Origin: Dasypus novemcinctus
Lineage: Eukaryota > Chordata > Mammalia > Cingulata > Dasypodidae
DNA: 64,000 nt
Direction: 5' to 3'
NCBI RefSeq assembly: GCF_030445035.2
Contig: NC_080680.1
Coordinates: forward strand, 45,831,212 to 45,895,211
In this document: piece after piece, positions 35,020 through 45,025 of the stretch
How positions within the stretch are numbered: position 1 is the first letter of the stretch
Layout: each line of letters begins with the position of its first letter
Translations under genes and position numbers: made by a program
Notes under the pieces: model-generated
Told to the model about the DNA's origin: nothing
Database searches by the model: none
The model's input: only the letters and a program-made list of their open reading frames with translations

Positions 35020-35262
35020 CCTGCAAGCCTAGTTAAAACAAATTGCTAGGGGAGCAGATGTTGCTCAAGTGGTTGGGCACCTGCTTCCTATGTATGAGGT
35101 CCCAGGTTTGATCCCTCGTACCTCCTAAAAAAAAAAAGATTGCTGGACCCCACCTTCAGAGTTTCTGATTCAGTAGGTTTCACATGGGTCCTGAGGTTTG
35201 CATTTCTAACAAGTTCCAGGTGAAGTTGATGCTACTGGTCCCAGGCCCACTGGTTCTTGAGC
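35020..35262 (+). mobile_element. MER5A-like hAT element split by a short SINE
   Basis: The left piece ends 'aaaacaaattgct'. After the SINE it resumes 'attgctggaccccaccttca', 'gagtttctgattcagtaggt', 'gcatttctaacaagttccag' and 'gttgatgctactggtcccag'. Good match to MER5A order. Confidence 0.75.
35049..35137 (+). mobile_element. Short DAS-type tRNA SINE
   Basis: Consists of 'ggggagcagatgttgctcaa', 'gtggttgggcacctgcttcc' and 'aggtttgatccctcgtacct', then an A tail. It is a tRNA-like head with A and B boxes and no body. Flanks share ATTGCT (35042-35047 and 35139-35144), a short TSD remnant. Confidence 0.85.
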
Positions 35263-35800
35263 TTTGTGGGATATTAAAATCACCAAGAGAGCTTGAAAAA
35301 AGTCTTGATGAGGGAAGTGGCAATCAGTTGGGCTCCCATCTACCATATGGGAGGCCCTGGGTTTGTGTCCCAAGGCCTCCATGTGATGGCAGGCTCGCCT
35401 GCATGCTGCAGAGAGCTGCCTGCCGGCAAACGCAGCGGAGTGCCGCCCAGCCCACATGCGCTGTGGAGAGCCAACTCAGCAAGGTAACACCACAAGAAGG
35501 GAGACAAGTAAAAAACACAGAAGAGCGCACAGCAAAAGGACACAGAGAACAAACAAGCCACAAGGGGGAAATAAATAAAAATAAAAATACAGACACACAG
35601 AAGAATACACAGAGAGCAGACAGCAAGCAAGATGCAAGGGAGGGGTTTAAAAATATACTATATAAAAAAAAAGTCTTGATGAGCAGACCACACCCCATCC
35701 CAGCTCACTGAGAATCTCTGGGGATAGGACCAGGCCATCCGTGCTTTTAAAACTATCCCAGCTGATTCTAATGTGCAGCCAAGTTTGAACCTGTGGAGTT
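35262..35800 (+). mobile_element. MER5-like hAT element split by a long SINE
   Basis: Left piece 'cttgagctttgtgggatatt', 'aaaatcaccaagagagcttg'. Right piece from 35683 'ccccatcccagctcactgag', 'aatctctggggatagga', 'cagctgattctaatgtgcag'. MER5-type order across the SINE insertion. Confidence 0.65.
35313..35666 (+). mobile_element. Long tRNA-derived SINE variant
   Basis: The tRNA-like head 'agttgggctcccatctacca', 'gccctgggtttgtgtcccaa' is followed by a GC-rich body and an A-rich 3' part with 'aataaataaaaataaaaata' and 'cagacagcaagcaagatgca'. It is flanked by a perfect 17-bp TSD AAAAAAGTCTTGATGAG at 35296-35312 and 35667-35683. The 175-codon frame over it is SINE sequence. The body differs from the SINE at 51726. 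Confidence 0.9.
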
Positions 35801-36050
35801 TGGTAAAATACAGATTCCTGCACCTCTAGGATCCAGAATGTCATCAGTGGGGCCTGGGAACTTGGCTTTTTGACAATACCTCAGGTGGTGATGAAACAAA
35901 CCAAAGCTTAGCGACCCTGGTGGCACATTAGAATCCCAGCAGGAGCTCTTTAAACACTGTGGACAACACAGTGTAGTCCTGGCAGCTGTAATTCCTGTAT
36001 GCTCCCCAGCTATTTGAATATTTATGCAGCCATGCTTGAGAACCATTCAT
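35800..36050 (+). mobile_element. Two MER5-like hAT fragments
   Basis: 35800-35895: 'aaatacagattcctgcacct', 'ggggcctgggaacttggc', 'cctcaggtggtgatgaaa'. 35905-36050: 'ggcacattagaatcccagca', 'ctccccagctatttgaatat', 'atgcttgagaaccatt'. Both have MER5 order, truncated. Confidence 0.6.
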
Positions 36051-37262
36051 CTGTGCCTCATTGTCACCTTGGGAACTTGGTAAACTATACAGATAAACCG
36101 CCTACCCTGGACAAGCCTTGGGATATTTTGTTGTATAGTCAGAAGTAAAAAGACTGGTCTCAGTTATGATTACCTTTACTTTTTTTTACCATGGACTTCT
36201 GAGAATATCTTCGAAAACTACTGACTTAGACTATTGCTAGTCCCATTTCTGTTAACAGTAGCAACGGTTTCTTGAGCACCTAGTATATGACTGCTGCTTT
36301 AAATACATTTTCTCATCCTTACAGCAACTTGGCAGAATTGAATTTGGAGAGAAAGGCAGGGATAACAGTAAATTTGTCCTAATCCAGATGCCCCCAACAT
36401 GAAGCAGCTCCACTTTTAAGGTAAAACATTCTGCCTCGCTGGATTCTTAAGTATGGAGATATGACCCAAAGCTTCTAAGGGGAAGCTTCCATTTTGCCCT
36501 TGTCTGCCCACTGCATCACTGGATGCACGCACACACAAAGCCCTTGGAAAAATCACTTTTTCCCTCCTTTTTCTTCCACTATGATTTTTCTAAGCTGCAG
36601 TGGACTTTGGCTGGGATTAAATAAATGCAAAATCCTCAAACAGTGGCAACACAGTCAAATCAGAGGACACGGAGGCTTTGGGCCCCTGGTGATGTCTAGT
36701 ATGCAACCCAAGATCTAAGAGATGGTGGTGGGGAGTGTTCTGAGCACCCCATATTCCCCTTTTATTGAAGAGGGGACCCCCACCCTAAAGAGGATGAGAT
36801 GGCCAAACACAGCACTCGACAGATGGCCTGGCAGCAGCTTATTAGTCACGTACTGGCAGCCCAGGGAGGAAGACACTGACACCATGTAGAGCCGCCCGGG
36901 GGTCGCCCTCGGGAGCAGAGGGAACCACCAGGGCCTGTGGGAGGCAGGCTTTGTAGTCACTAGAGCATGGGGCCACCCGTGTTTCCACGAAGGATGTGAC
37001 TGGTGCGTTTAAATAATCCTGCAAGCTGGCAGGGAGGCGAAGCCCGTCGAGTTGAGGACCAGGTGGAGCACAGCTGGTCCAGCTGAGAGGGGAGCCTTTC
37101 TCACTGGTTGGGGGACATACCTGGTGAGAGCAGGTGAGCTCATAGCTACGCTTTTACAGTCCTAAGGTGAGGCTCAAAGATGTCAAGGCAGCACATGGAA
37201 TTTGGCCTTGCAACAGGGACTCACTAATGCACTCCAGGGTCAAAGTGCAACACTCAAAATCT
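36051..37262. other. Unassigned, with a GC-rich stretch
   Basis: 36240-36330 looks like a small reverse MIR scrap ('ttcttgagcacctagtatat'). 36840-37090 is GC-rich with several CpGs ('agccgcccgggggtcgccct'), but the open frames (81 and 60 codons, minus) have no recognisable motif. Confidence 0.3.
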
Positions 37263-37270
37263 CTCTAATG

Positions 37271-37766
37271 CAGGAGTTCTTAACCAGTGATCCATAGAAA
37301 GATTTCAGGGGGTCTGTGAGCTTGAATTGAAAATTCAAGGAAACATTGTTCTTGTGGGGATGTGTTGGTGCAGGTGTGATATATTTATTAAATAATACAC
37401 AGTAAAGTGTGGACTTAGTGTGATTTTTATTTTGATGCAGTGTGTTCTGAGTGCAATGGATAACTGCCTGTAAAAAGGTCGGTAAGGATGGTGGGGATGA
37501 TTTTATGATGCTGTGGGAAAACTTGAATTTCTAAATGTTTGCCAAAAATGACCATTTGAACAGATGTTGAACTGTGTTAGGTTTTCAAGTGTTGAAATTA
37601 TGGGAAAGTTGTAAAACATGATTTTGAATAATCCTAAAATTTAATTTAAAGACATGCTGATGTTGAGTGTCATGAAACTATCTGCTGCTACATTCTCAGA
37701 TGGAATCCATGGTTTTCACCTACCTAGCAAAGGGGTCCGTGGAACAAAAAAGATTAAGAACCCCTG
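37271..37766 (+). mobile_element. hAT-type element, copy 2 (longer)
   Basis: 496 bp bounded by CAGGAGTTCTTAACC and the inverted end GATTAAGAACCCCTG. A perfect 8-bp TSD CTCTAATG lies at 37263-37270 and 37767-37774. The termini and the 'aaaggggtccgtggaacaaa' motif are shared, in opposite orientation, with the copies at 30674 and 54250, but the interior is about twice as long. No transposase frame is present. Confidence 0.92.
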
Positions 37767-37774
37767 CTCTAATG

Positions 37775-38314
37775 TGTGTTGCTGAAAGATCCATGGCAAT
37801 TTTTGCTTTAAAAAAGAAAAGGACATGTTGTTAGTGGCTTCTTTTCTTGAGTGGACTTCAATGAGAAAACATTCTCATTGGTATTAAACAAGATGCAAAG
37901 ATTGGTGAGAAGTCAAGACCCACCCCTAACTAGTGACAAACTTGCTCATCAGTGAAATTCACAAGGATGTCCATGGATATCCATGAGGGTGATATTCCTC
38001 TGGAATGTCTTGATCTATTCCTTTTATCATACCTTTAATATGTTCTGACATGACCAACTTTTTTTAAATTTCCAAAATTTACAAACACGTTATACCCACC
38101 AAGCAGGTACTGGAAAGCTTGCAGGTACTCAGTAAATATTTTTTGAATGTATCTTATTATTTCCAATACCTGTCCTAACAACTGTGGTTTTCTACCTGGA
38201 GAAGAGGAACCAGGTCCAAGTATTTCACCAATTGCCCTTCCTTCTTGTTTTTCCCTTCCTTCCATCTTCTAGACATTAAGTGTGACAGATTGCAAACAGG
38301 CATTTTTCTCATTC
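37775..38314. other. Unassigned sequence
   Basis: Includes 'ggtactcagtaaatattttt' at 38126, possibly an L2 or MIR terminus. Otherwise unique. Confidence 0.3.
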
Positions 38315-38319
38315 CTCCC

Positions 38320-38872
38320 TGTATTAGTCAGCCAAAGTGGTGCTGATGCAAAATACCAGAAATTGGTTGGTTTTATGAAGAGAATTTATTTGGAGCTTAC
38401 AGATACCAGGTCATAAAGCATAAGTTATTTCCCTCATCAAAATCTATTTTCACTTATTGGAGCAAGATGGTTGCCAATTTCTGTGAGGGTTCAAGCTTCC
38501 TGGGTTCCTTCCTTTCAGGGGTCTTGCTTCCCTCTGGGTTCAAGGTTCCTTTCTTCCCAGGGCTTGCTTCTTCCTGGGCTCAGGGTTCCTCTCTTCCTGG
38601 GGCTGGCTTCTCTTTCCTTTGTGAGATTATTTCCCGGGGCTCTAGCTTGAGGCTTCAGCATCAAACTCCAACATCAAAACTCCAACAATAAAACCCTCAA
38701 CTCTGTCCTTTGCCATGCCTTTTATCTGTGAGTCCCCATGGGGACTCACCGCCTTAATGACATGGTCCAATCAAAGCCCTAATCATAACTCAATCATGCC
38801 CAAGTACAGACCAGTTTATAAATATAATCCAAAACCTGTTTTTGGAATTTATAACCATATCAAACTGCTACA
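38320..38872 (-). mobile_element. Solo LTR, ERVL/MaLR-like, possibly lineage-specific
   Basis: 553 bp from TGTATTAGTCAGCC to AACTGCTACA, flanked by a perfect 5-bp TSD CTCCC (38315-38319 and 38873-38877). Read on the minus strand it has a TATA-like GATAAAAGGC and an AAATAAATTC polyadenylation signal near its end, then GACTAATACA, the usual MaLR-type terminus. There is no internal retroviral sequence, so it is the product of LTR-LTR recombination. The same family occurs at 55915. Confidence 0.85.
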
Positions 38873-39089
38873 CTCCCCAAACCCATTTTTCAAAGTAGGA
38901 AATCAATATATCATGTTTAAAATTATAAAGACAAAGTTACGTGTAATTTCAAAATATGGAGATAACCACCAGAAGATAGTGTGAAAAGGGTTGCAAGTGA
39001 CCACTTTCAGAGAGTAGGAATCGTGGCATGGGAGGAACAAGGCAAGGAATTCTGTTGTCTTGTTTTGTTTAAAGCATTAGAGTATGGTT

Positions 39090-39470
39090 TGAGTGAGAAA
39101 GAATATTACTGTGATAAAAATGAAATTTAAAATCAAAAAGAATATTCAGTATTCAAAAAGAACTGATAAAATACAGAGTTGAAGATTTTAATACACTTTC
39201 ACATCAGTGAGAGCTAGGAGTCAAAAAATAAATACAGACATAGAGGAACTGAATATTACAATCAACTCACTTTGTTTTAATAGCTAAAGAACTTGATATT
39301 CATTGAAGGAAAGACCTATTACAAAAATCAATCATGTACTTGACTGCAAAGAAAACTTCAAGAGAATTTGAAAAGCAGAGGTTTTACAGGCCTCATTCTC
39401 TAATAAGAATCCAATAAGATTAGAAATAAATGATATATAAAGGGAGCTTTGGAAATTTAGAAATTCCTTT
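39090..39470 (+). mobile_element. Old L1 LINE ORF2-region relic
   Basis: Contains 'aaacttcaagagaatttgaa', 'gaatccaataagattagaaa' and 'caatcatgtacttgactgca'. These correspond to a diverged L1 ORF2 segment. Many stops. Confidence 0.5.
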
Positions 39471-39894
39471 TCTCTCTCAGTGCAGACTGGTTTTCAACAG
39501 AACTTTCTCTCTGGGGACAAAACACATAAAAAGCTTCATTTGACAGTCAAAGCTAAGCAATGACTTTGGTGTTCTAGCCAGAGTCTGCCCTGCCCCTGAA
39601 GCTCTGAAACTCATTGATTAAAAGGAAGGGAAGCCATATGGCACCTTGATTTAAGGGGAATAAAAAATACATTAAATAATTCCTAAAGTATCATATCCAT
39701 TATTCATAAGTTTGGCAATTACTTTAAATCCACTGCCACAAAATGTCAATCAACTGATAGAAAGAGCAGAATTGCCAAGCACAGTTGTACCTCTATGCTC
39801 ACCTCCCCTGGAAGGGCTTCTAAGCAGGAAGGCAATGAAATTTGCTGATGGATGGGATTTCAGGCAACAACTGATAAAATCTCTAAAGTATCTG
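39471..39894. other. Unassigned sequence
   Basis: Unique DNA with no gene evidence. A MER5-like scrap follows at about 39895-39960 ('cagtgcttctcaagtggtgt'). Confidence 0.3.
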
Positions 39895-39959
39895 GATCAG
39901 TGCTTCTCAAGTGGTGTACCCATTAAAATGCATGTTCCTGGGTGCCACACCAGACCATT

Positions 39960-40495
39960 AGAACAAGAAAATATTAAACTCTCATCCTGGAGAGTACTCC
40001 TATCTTCTCAAATAGAGGGGAAGTGTCTCTCGAGACCATAGGCAGTGTGTATTAAAAGAAAACAGATTAATATGTCAAGCCTTCAATATTAATGCAGGTA
40101 ACTATGAACTTTATTCTTCAAAATTCAAAACTTAGAGGTTACCATAGGTTCCCAGGGGAGGGGAGGGAAGAAAAGGTGGAACACAGGGCATTTTTAGGGC
40201 ACTGGAATTGTACTACATGATCTTGTAGTGACAGATACAGTCCATTATACATTTTGTCAAAACCTATAAAAGTGTACAGTGCAAAATGTAAACCATAATG
40301 TAAACCGCTGACCATGGCTAATGGCAATGCTTCAATATTTGTTCATCAATTTTAACAAATAATAGATACTCATGCAAGATGTTTCCCCTTATTCATGTAA
40401 GGGGAAAATGTGGGGGGGCGGGGTATACAGGAACCTCCTATAACTTCTATGTGACTTTTCTGTAATTCAATCTTCTTTGAAAATAAAGGGAAAAA
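39960..40495 (+). mobile_element. L1 3'-UTR copy (family B), internally deleted
   Basis: Starts in 'ttagaacaagaaaatattaa', corresponding to about 43620 of the copy below. After 40130 it jumps to the segment matching about 44670 ('ttcccaggggaggggaggga'), so roughly 1 kb is missing. It ends with 'gaaaataaagggaaaaaaga', an A-rich tail. Confidence 0.7.
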
Positions 40496-40659
40496 AGACC
40501 CTGGGGAAACATACAAAAGAAATTGTTGATATACATAAAACATAAAACATAACAGATCTTATGGTGATGAAAGGCACAATACAAAAAAAATTTTTTTTAT
40601 TTTTTATTTTTTTTGCTTTGTTTTTAGGGAAGTTTTGAATTACAGAAGGATTACAACTG

Positions 40660-42230
40660 TGGCAAGGGAGGATCCACTGGTATGGGGTATAGGTGGTGGA
40701 GGATGTGTGGGGAGGGGTGCACCTGGGGCGTGCCTCCATGAAATATGAATGTGTTCATGTGGTCATGGGGTGTTGTTTCAGTGGGCGGAGACCCACACTA
40801 TAACAGACAGAATACTGAATTCCCATCCTGGCGAGTTCTGCTACATTCTCTAATACAGTTGCAAGAATCTCTAGAGCACATGGGCTGGTGCCTAGCAAAG
40901 GACAACAAACTAATATGCCAGGCCCTTGATTATTGATGCTTATACTTACAAACTTTGTTCTTTTGAAACGGAAACTTAACCTAATAATATGTATTGCCTA
41001 AGAATTGCCTTCTGAAAACCTCCTTGTTGCTTAAATGTGGATTCTCTTAAGCCAAACTCAGCATATCAACTACCTCCCTCCACTGCAGCATGGGACATGA
41101 CTCCTGGGGATGAGCTCCCTGGCACTAAGGGATTATTACCAAGAGCCACCTAGTGATGCATTTGGAAAAAGACCTTGACCAAAAGAGGGAAATATTAAAT
41201 ACAAATGAGTTTTTATGGCTAAGAGAGTTCAAAGTGAGTTGAGAGTTCATTCCAGAGGTTACACTTATGCATGTCTCAGGAGGATCTCACTGATTGCCAT
41301 AGTGAATGATGCCTCAAGCAGGGGTACCCCTGAGGACTCTAGACAGACACTATAGACATGGCAACAACCCCAGGAAATTGGCACCCTGTCAGTGGATCTT
41401 TCCTTGGAATATATGATAACCTATCTTCCCAATATATCAGAACTAGTCTTATTTATAATTTTCCTACACATGGTACTTCTGTCCCTTTTATTTGAACCTA
41501 TAATTAGCACTATATGCATTAAAAATATGTCCCAGAGACTTAAATCTACTGACTGTTCACATGCTGGTTGAGTGCTGAATCACAGTACAGTTACAACTAA
41601 CACCTACTCTCCAGTTCTTTGGACTCACCAAGACAATTAACAAAATGGTGATGATGGACAACACCCATCCCCAAAAAGCAGAGAATAGCTACAACTGCAA
41701 GCAAGACAGTTCCATCCATCTGCCCCCATGGGATCTAAGCCTTCTCTCAATCAGAAGACTCAAGACTGAGGAATGAACAAAGGGGGAAAGCAACTATGGA
41801 CTAAAGTAAACATTGTTATTCTAGTAATGGAAGAAGTTGTAACATTGATATAAAGACAGTGGTCACCAGAGGTTCTAAGGGGAGGGTGAAGGAAGAATAG
41901 GTATAACATGGGGCATTTTGGGGAAATTGGAATTGTTCTGCATGATATTGCAATGACAGATACAGTCCTTCATACATTTTGCAAAAACCTATAAAATTGT
42001 GTGGTGCAAAGTGTAAACCATAATGTAAACTATAGACCTTAGTAGCAATGCTTCAATATGTGCTCATCAATTATAATAAATGTACCATAGAAATGAAAGA
42101 TGTTGTTAATGGGGGAAAATGTGGGAAGTTGGGTGGGATACACGGGAATCACCTGTATTTTCAGTGTAATATTTATGTAATCTAAAGCTTCTTTAAAAAA
42201 TGAAAGAAAAAAAATTTAAATTAAAAAAGA
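40660..42230 (+). mobile_element. L1 3'-UTR copy (family B), long
   Basis: About 1.5 kb colinear with 43520-45008: 'catcctggcgagttctgcta', 'gcatgggacatgactcctgg', 'gccacctagtgatgca', 'catgtctcaggaggatctca', 'gatacagtccttcatacatt'. It ends 'aaaaaatgaaagaaaaaaaa'. The variable A-rich tail and 5' truncation are LINE-like. No ORF2 is attached. Confidence 0.75.
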
Positions 42231-42409
42231 ACAAACAAAGAAGTCTTTCTGAAACTGTTCTACTTACATCTCATTGGTCACAATTTATTCAAATGGTCAT
42301 ATCTATTGCAATAGAGGCTGGAAAGTGTAACCTTTAACTGGACATAATATAATGCCAAATAAAATCAGGATTCTCTTATTAAGGAAGAAGGTGAGAATGA
42401 GTCCTATGC

Positions 42410-42571
42410 ACTTAAGTATCTATCTTTGCCACAATGACCTAGAATATGATATTGGTTAATCAAATATGATGAACACTATGCAGTCATTAAAAGTTGTGTT
42501 TTAGAAGAACCTTTATTAGAAAGGAAAATACTTAGGATAATAAGTGAAAAAACAGATTAAAAATATATAAG
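42410..42571 (+). mobile_element. Old L1 3'-end relic, segment 1 of 3
   Basis: Contains 'atgaacactatgcagtcatt', 'aaaagttgtgttttagaaga' and 'aggataataagtgaaaaaac', L1 end-of-ORF2 or early 3' UTR sequence. It continues at 43447 and again at 46749 after successive insertions. Confidence 0.55.
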
Positions 42572-43432
42572 CTCTGTGAATTGAGAATGGGAGCTGATGC
42601 TCAAAGTATGTAGAATTTTTAATGTTTATTGTAAAAGTGGAAATGAATAGAGTTGAAGGAAATACATTATAATGAGTATAACTAACACTGTTGATTTATA
42701 CATGTTATTGTGGCTGAAAGGGATAGTCTGAGGATGTAAATGTCAATTGAAACTAGAGAATAATCTAGGGTATGTATGTTATTTCGATGATAGATAAAGA
42801 TTGTGATTAATACTATAAATATAAAAATGTTCTCTTATGAAGTGTTAAGAATATGGTGATACATGGAAAAATTACAACTAATGTAACTTATGGACAAATT
42901 AATAGTAATGTTGTAATATTTTTGCAGCAATGGTAAAGAAGATATATCGATTCTAAGAGATAGCTATAGGGGGATATATGGAGGTATGGAATTTTTCCTT
43001 TCAGAGTAACGAAAACATTCTAAAATTGACTGAGGTGATGACAGCACAACTCTGTGATGAAACTGAGAGCCACTGCGTATACATTTGAACAGATTGTACA
43101 AGGCATGGGACTGTATAACACAGGGAATCCTGTTGTGGAAAATTAACAGAATATGAGAATATTCTGCCATGAATTATAACCAATGTATAATACTAATACA
43201 GGATGTTAATAATCAGGTGGGTTGGGGGGAAAATACACCACATGTATGATATAGGCTCTCGTTCAAAGAAATAATATGATAATGCTCTTTCATAGTTTAT
43301 AACAAATGTTTCATAACAATGCAAGGTGTTGGTGGTGGGGTGGTGTATGTGAACCCTGTATGATGATATGCATGTTTATTTTGTAAGTTCACAAATTTTA
43401 CTAGTTGATATCCTTCAATAAAAATTTATTTT
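42572..43432 (+). mobile_element. L1 3'-UTR insertion (family A)
   Basis: About 860 bp of xenarthran-type L1 3' UTR with segments such as 'gaatattctgccatgaatta' and 'tgtgaaccctgtatgatgat', ending in the polyadenylation signal 'caataaaaatttatttt'. Flanks AAAATATATAAG (42560-42571) and AAAATATATTTAAG (43433-43446) look like a slightly altered TSD. Confidence 0.7.
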
Positions 43433-43446
43433 AAAATATATTTAAG

Positions 43447-43535
43447 TTCAATATGATGCCAGTTTTTACTTTTTAAAAACACAAATGTGCATAGAAAAAG
43501 ACAAGAAATTATTAAAATCAAAACGTTATTACATG
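43447..43535 (+). mobile_element. Old L1 3'-end relic, segment 2 of 3
   Basis: Reads 'aaaaacacaaatgtgcatag' and 'aaaaagacaagaaattatta', then the target-like 'aaaacgttattacatggg'. Old mammalian L1 3' UTR normally continues 'aaaatgttaacagtgg', which is found instead at 46729. Confidence 0.55.
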
Positions 43536-45008
43536 GGAGGAGGTTCACCTAGGCATACATATAAGACATATAAAGGTGTTCAAATGTTCATGGGGCACTG
43601 TCACGTGGGTGGAGAGTCACACAATGACCAAAAGAATATTGAATTCTCATCCTGGGGAGCTCTGCCACATTCTCTGTTGAAATAGGAAGAATCCCCCAAG
43701 TAAAGAGGCAATGGCTAGTGAAGGAGGATGGTCCATTGATGGGCCCTTGATATTGATGACTGTGCTTATGAAGCTTTACTTTTGAAATTGAAATTTAGCA
43801 TAGTTTTATGTGGCCTCTCTCTAAGCCTAAGTCAGCATATAAATGCAATAACTTCCCCCCAGCATGGGACATGACTCCCAGGGATGAGCCTCCCTGTCAC
43901 CAAGGGATTAATACCAAGCATCAACTAGCAATGCAACTGGAAAAAGACCTTGACCAAAAAGGGGGAAAGGTAAAGACAAGTGAGTTTATGTGACTAAGAG
44001 ACTTCAAAGTATGTCAAGAGGTCATTCCAGAAGTTACACTGATGCATGTCTCAGCAGGATCTCATTGACTGCCAAATTAAATGCTACCCTAAATAGCAGA
44101 GTTCCTGAGGGCTCTAGAGACACCAACATATTATGGTCAGGGCAGATAGCTAGGAGTTTGGTGCCTTATCAGTGGGCCCTAATTTGAAGTTTGTGCTCCC
44201 CAGTGTGCAGAATTGGACTCATTTGTGGTTTCCCTAAACAAGGCTCTTCAGTCCCTTCTATTTGAAGCTATAGTTGCTGCTGGAGTTGGTAGGTGTATGT
44301 CTAAGAGACTTGAATCTTTGGACTGTCCATGTGCCAGCTGGGCCCTGAGCCTCAATGGAGTTGCAACACCTACTCTCCAGTTCATTAGACTCACACAGGA
44401 CAACTAACAAGGAGGTGATGATGGACAACCACCACACCAAGGAACCAAGAGAGCCTGTAACTGCAAGCAAGAGAGTCCCATCCATCAGCCATATGGGACT
44501 GAAGCTCTCTCTCAATTAGAGGTGGAATGGGTATCACCACCCCAGAATCCTCAGGACTGGGGAATGAACTATGGACTAGAGTAGACTTACAGGTATTTTA
44601 CTACAGACTTATTGTGACTCTAGCAATGGAAGAGCTTTTATCATTGATGTGGAGGCAGTGGCCACTGGAGGTTCTGAGGGCAGGGAGAGGGAAAACAGGT
44701 TTAATAGGGGGCATTTTGGGGACTTGGGAATTGTCCTGAATGACATTGCAATGACAGATACAAGCCATTATATATCTTGCCATAACCTACAGAATTGTGT
44801 GGGAGAGCGTGTAAAATACAATGTAAACTATAATCCATGCTTAGTGGCAATGTTCCAAAATGTGCTCATCAATTGCAATGAATGTACCACACTAATGAAG
44901 GATGTTATTAATGGGAACAAATGTAGGTGGTATGGGGAGCAGGGCATATGGGAATCCCCTATATTTTTTATGTAACATTTATGTAATCCAAATATCTTTT
45001 TAAAAATT
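43520..45008 (+). mobile_element. L1 3'-UTR copy (family B), insertion 1 of a serial stack
   Basis: About 1.49 kb colinear with 40660-42230: 'catcctggggagctctgcca', 'agcatgggacatgactccca', 'acactgatgcatgtctcagc', 'ttgaatctttggactgtcca', 'aatgacattgcaatgacaga'. It ends in 'ttttaaaaattaaaaaaa'. Several open frames of 60-108 codons inside it are chance frames. Confidence 0.75.
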
Positions 45009-45025
45009 AAAAAAAATGTTATCAG
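45009..45025 (+). repeat. Left target-site duplication of the ACP1 retrocopy
   Basis: AAAAAAAATGTTATCAG, directly preceded by TT, giving the TT/AAAA target preferred by L1 endonuclease. At least 16 bases recur at 46605-46620. Confidence 0.85.

Noticed and set aside
35184..35711. 175-codon plus-strand open frame
   Set aside because: It starts in a MER5-like element and runs through a long SINE into its A-rich part. No family resemblance.
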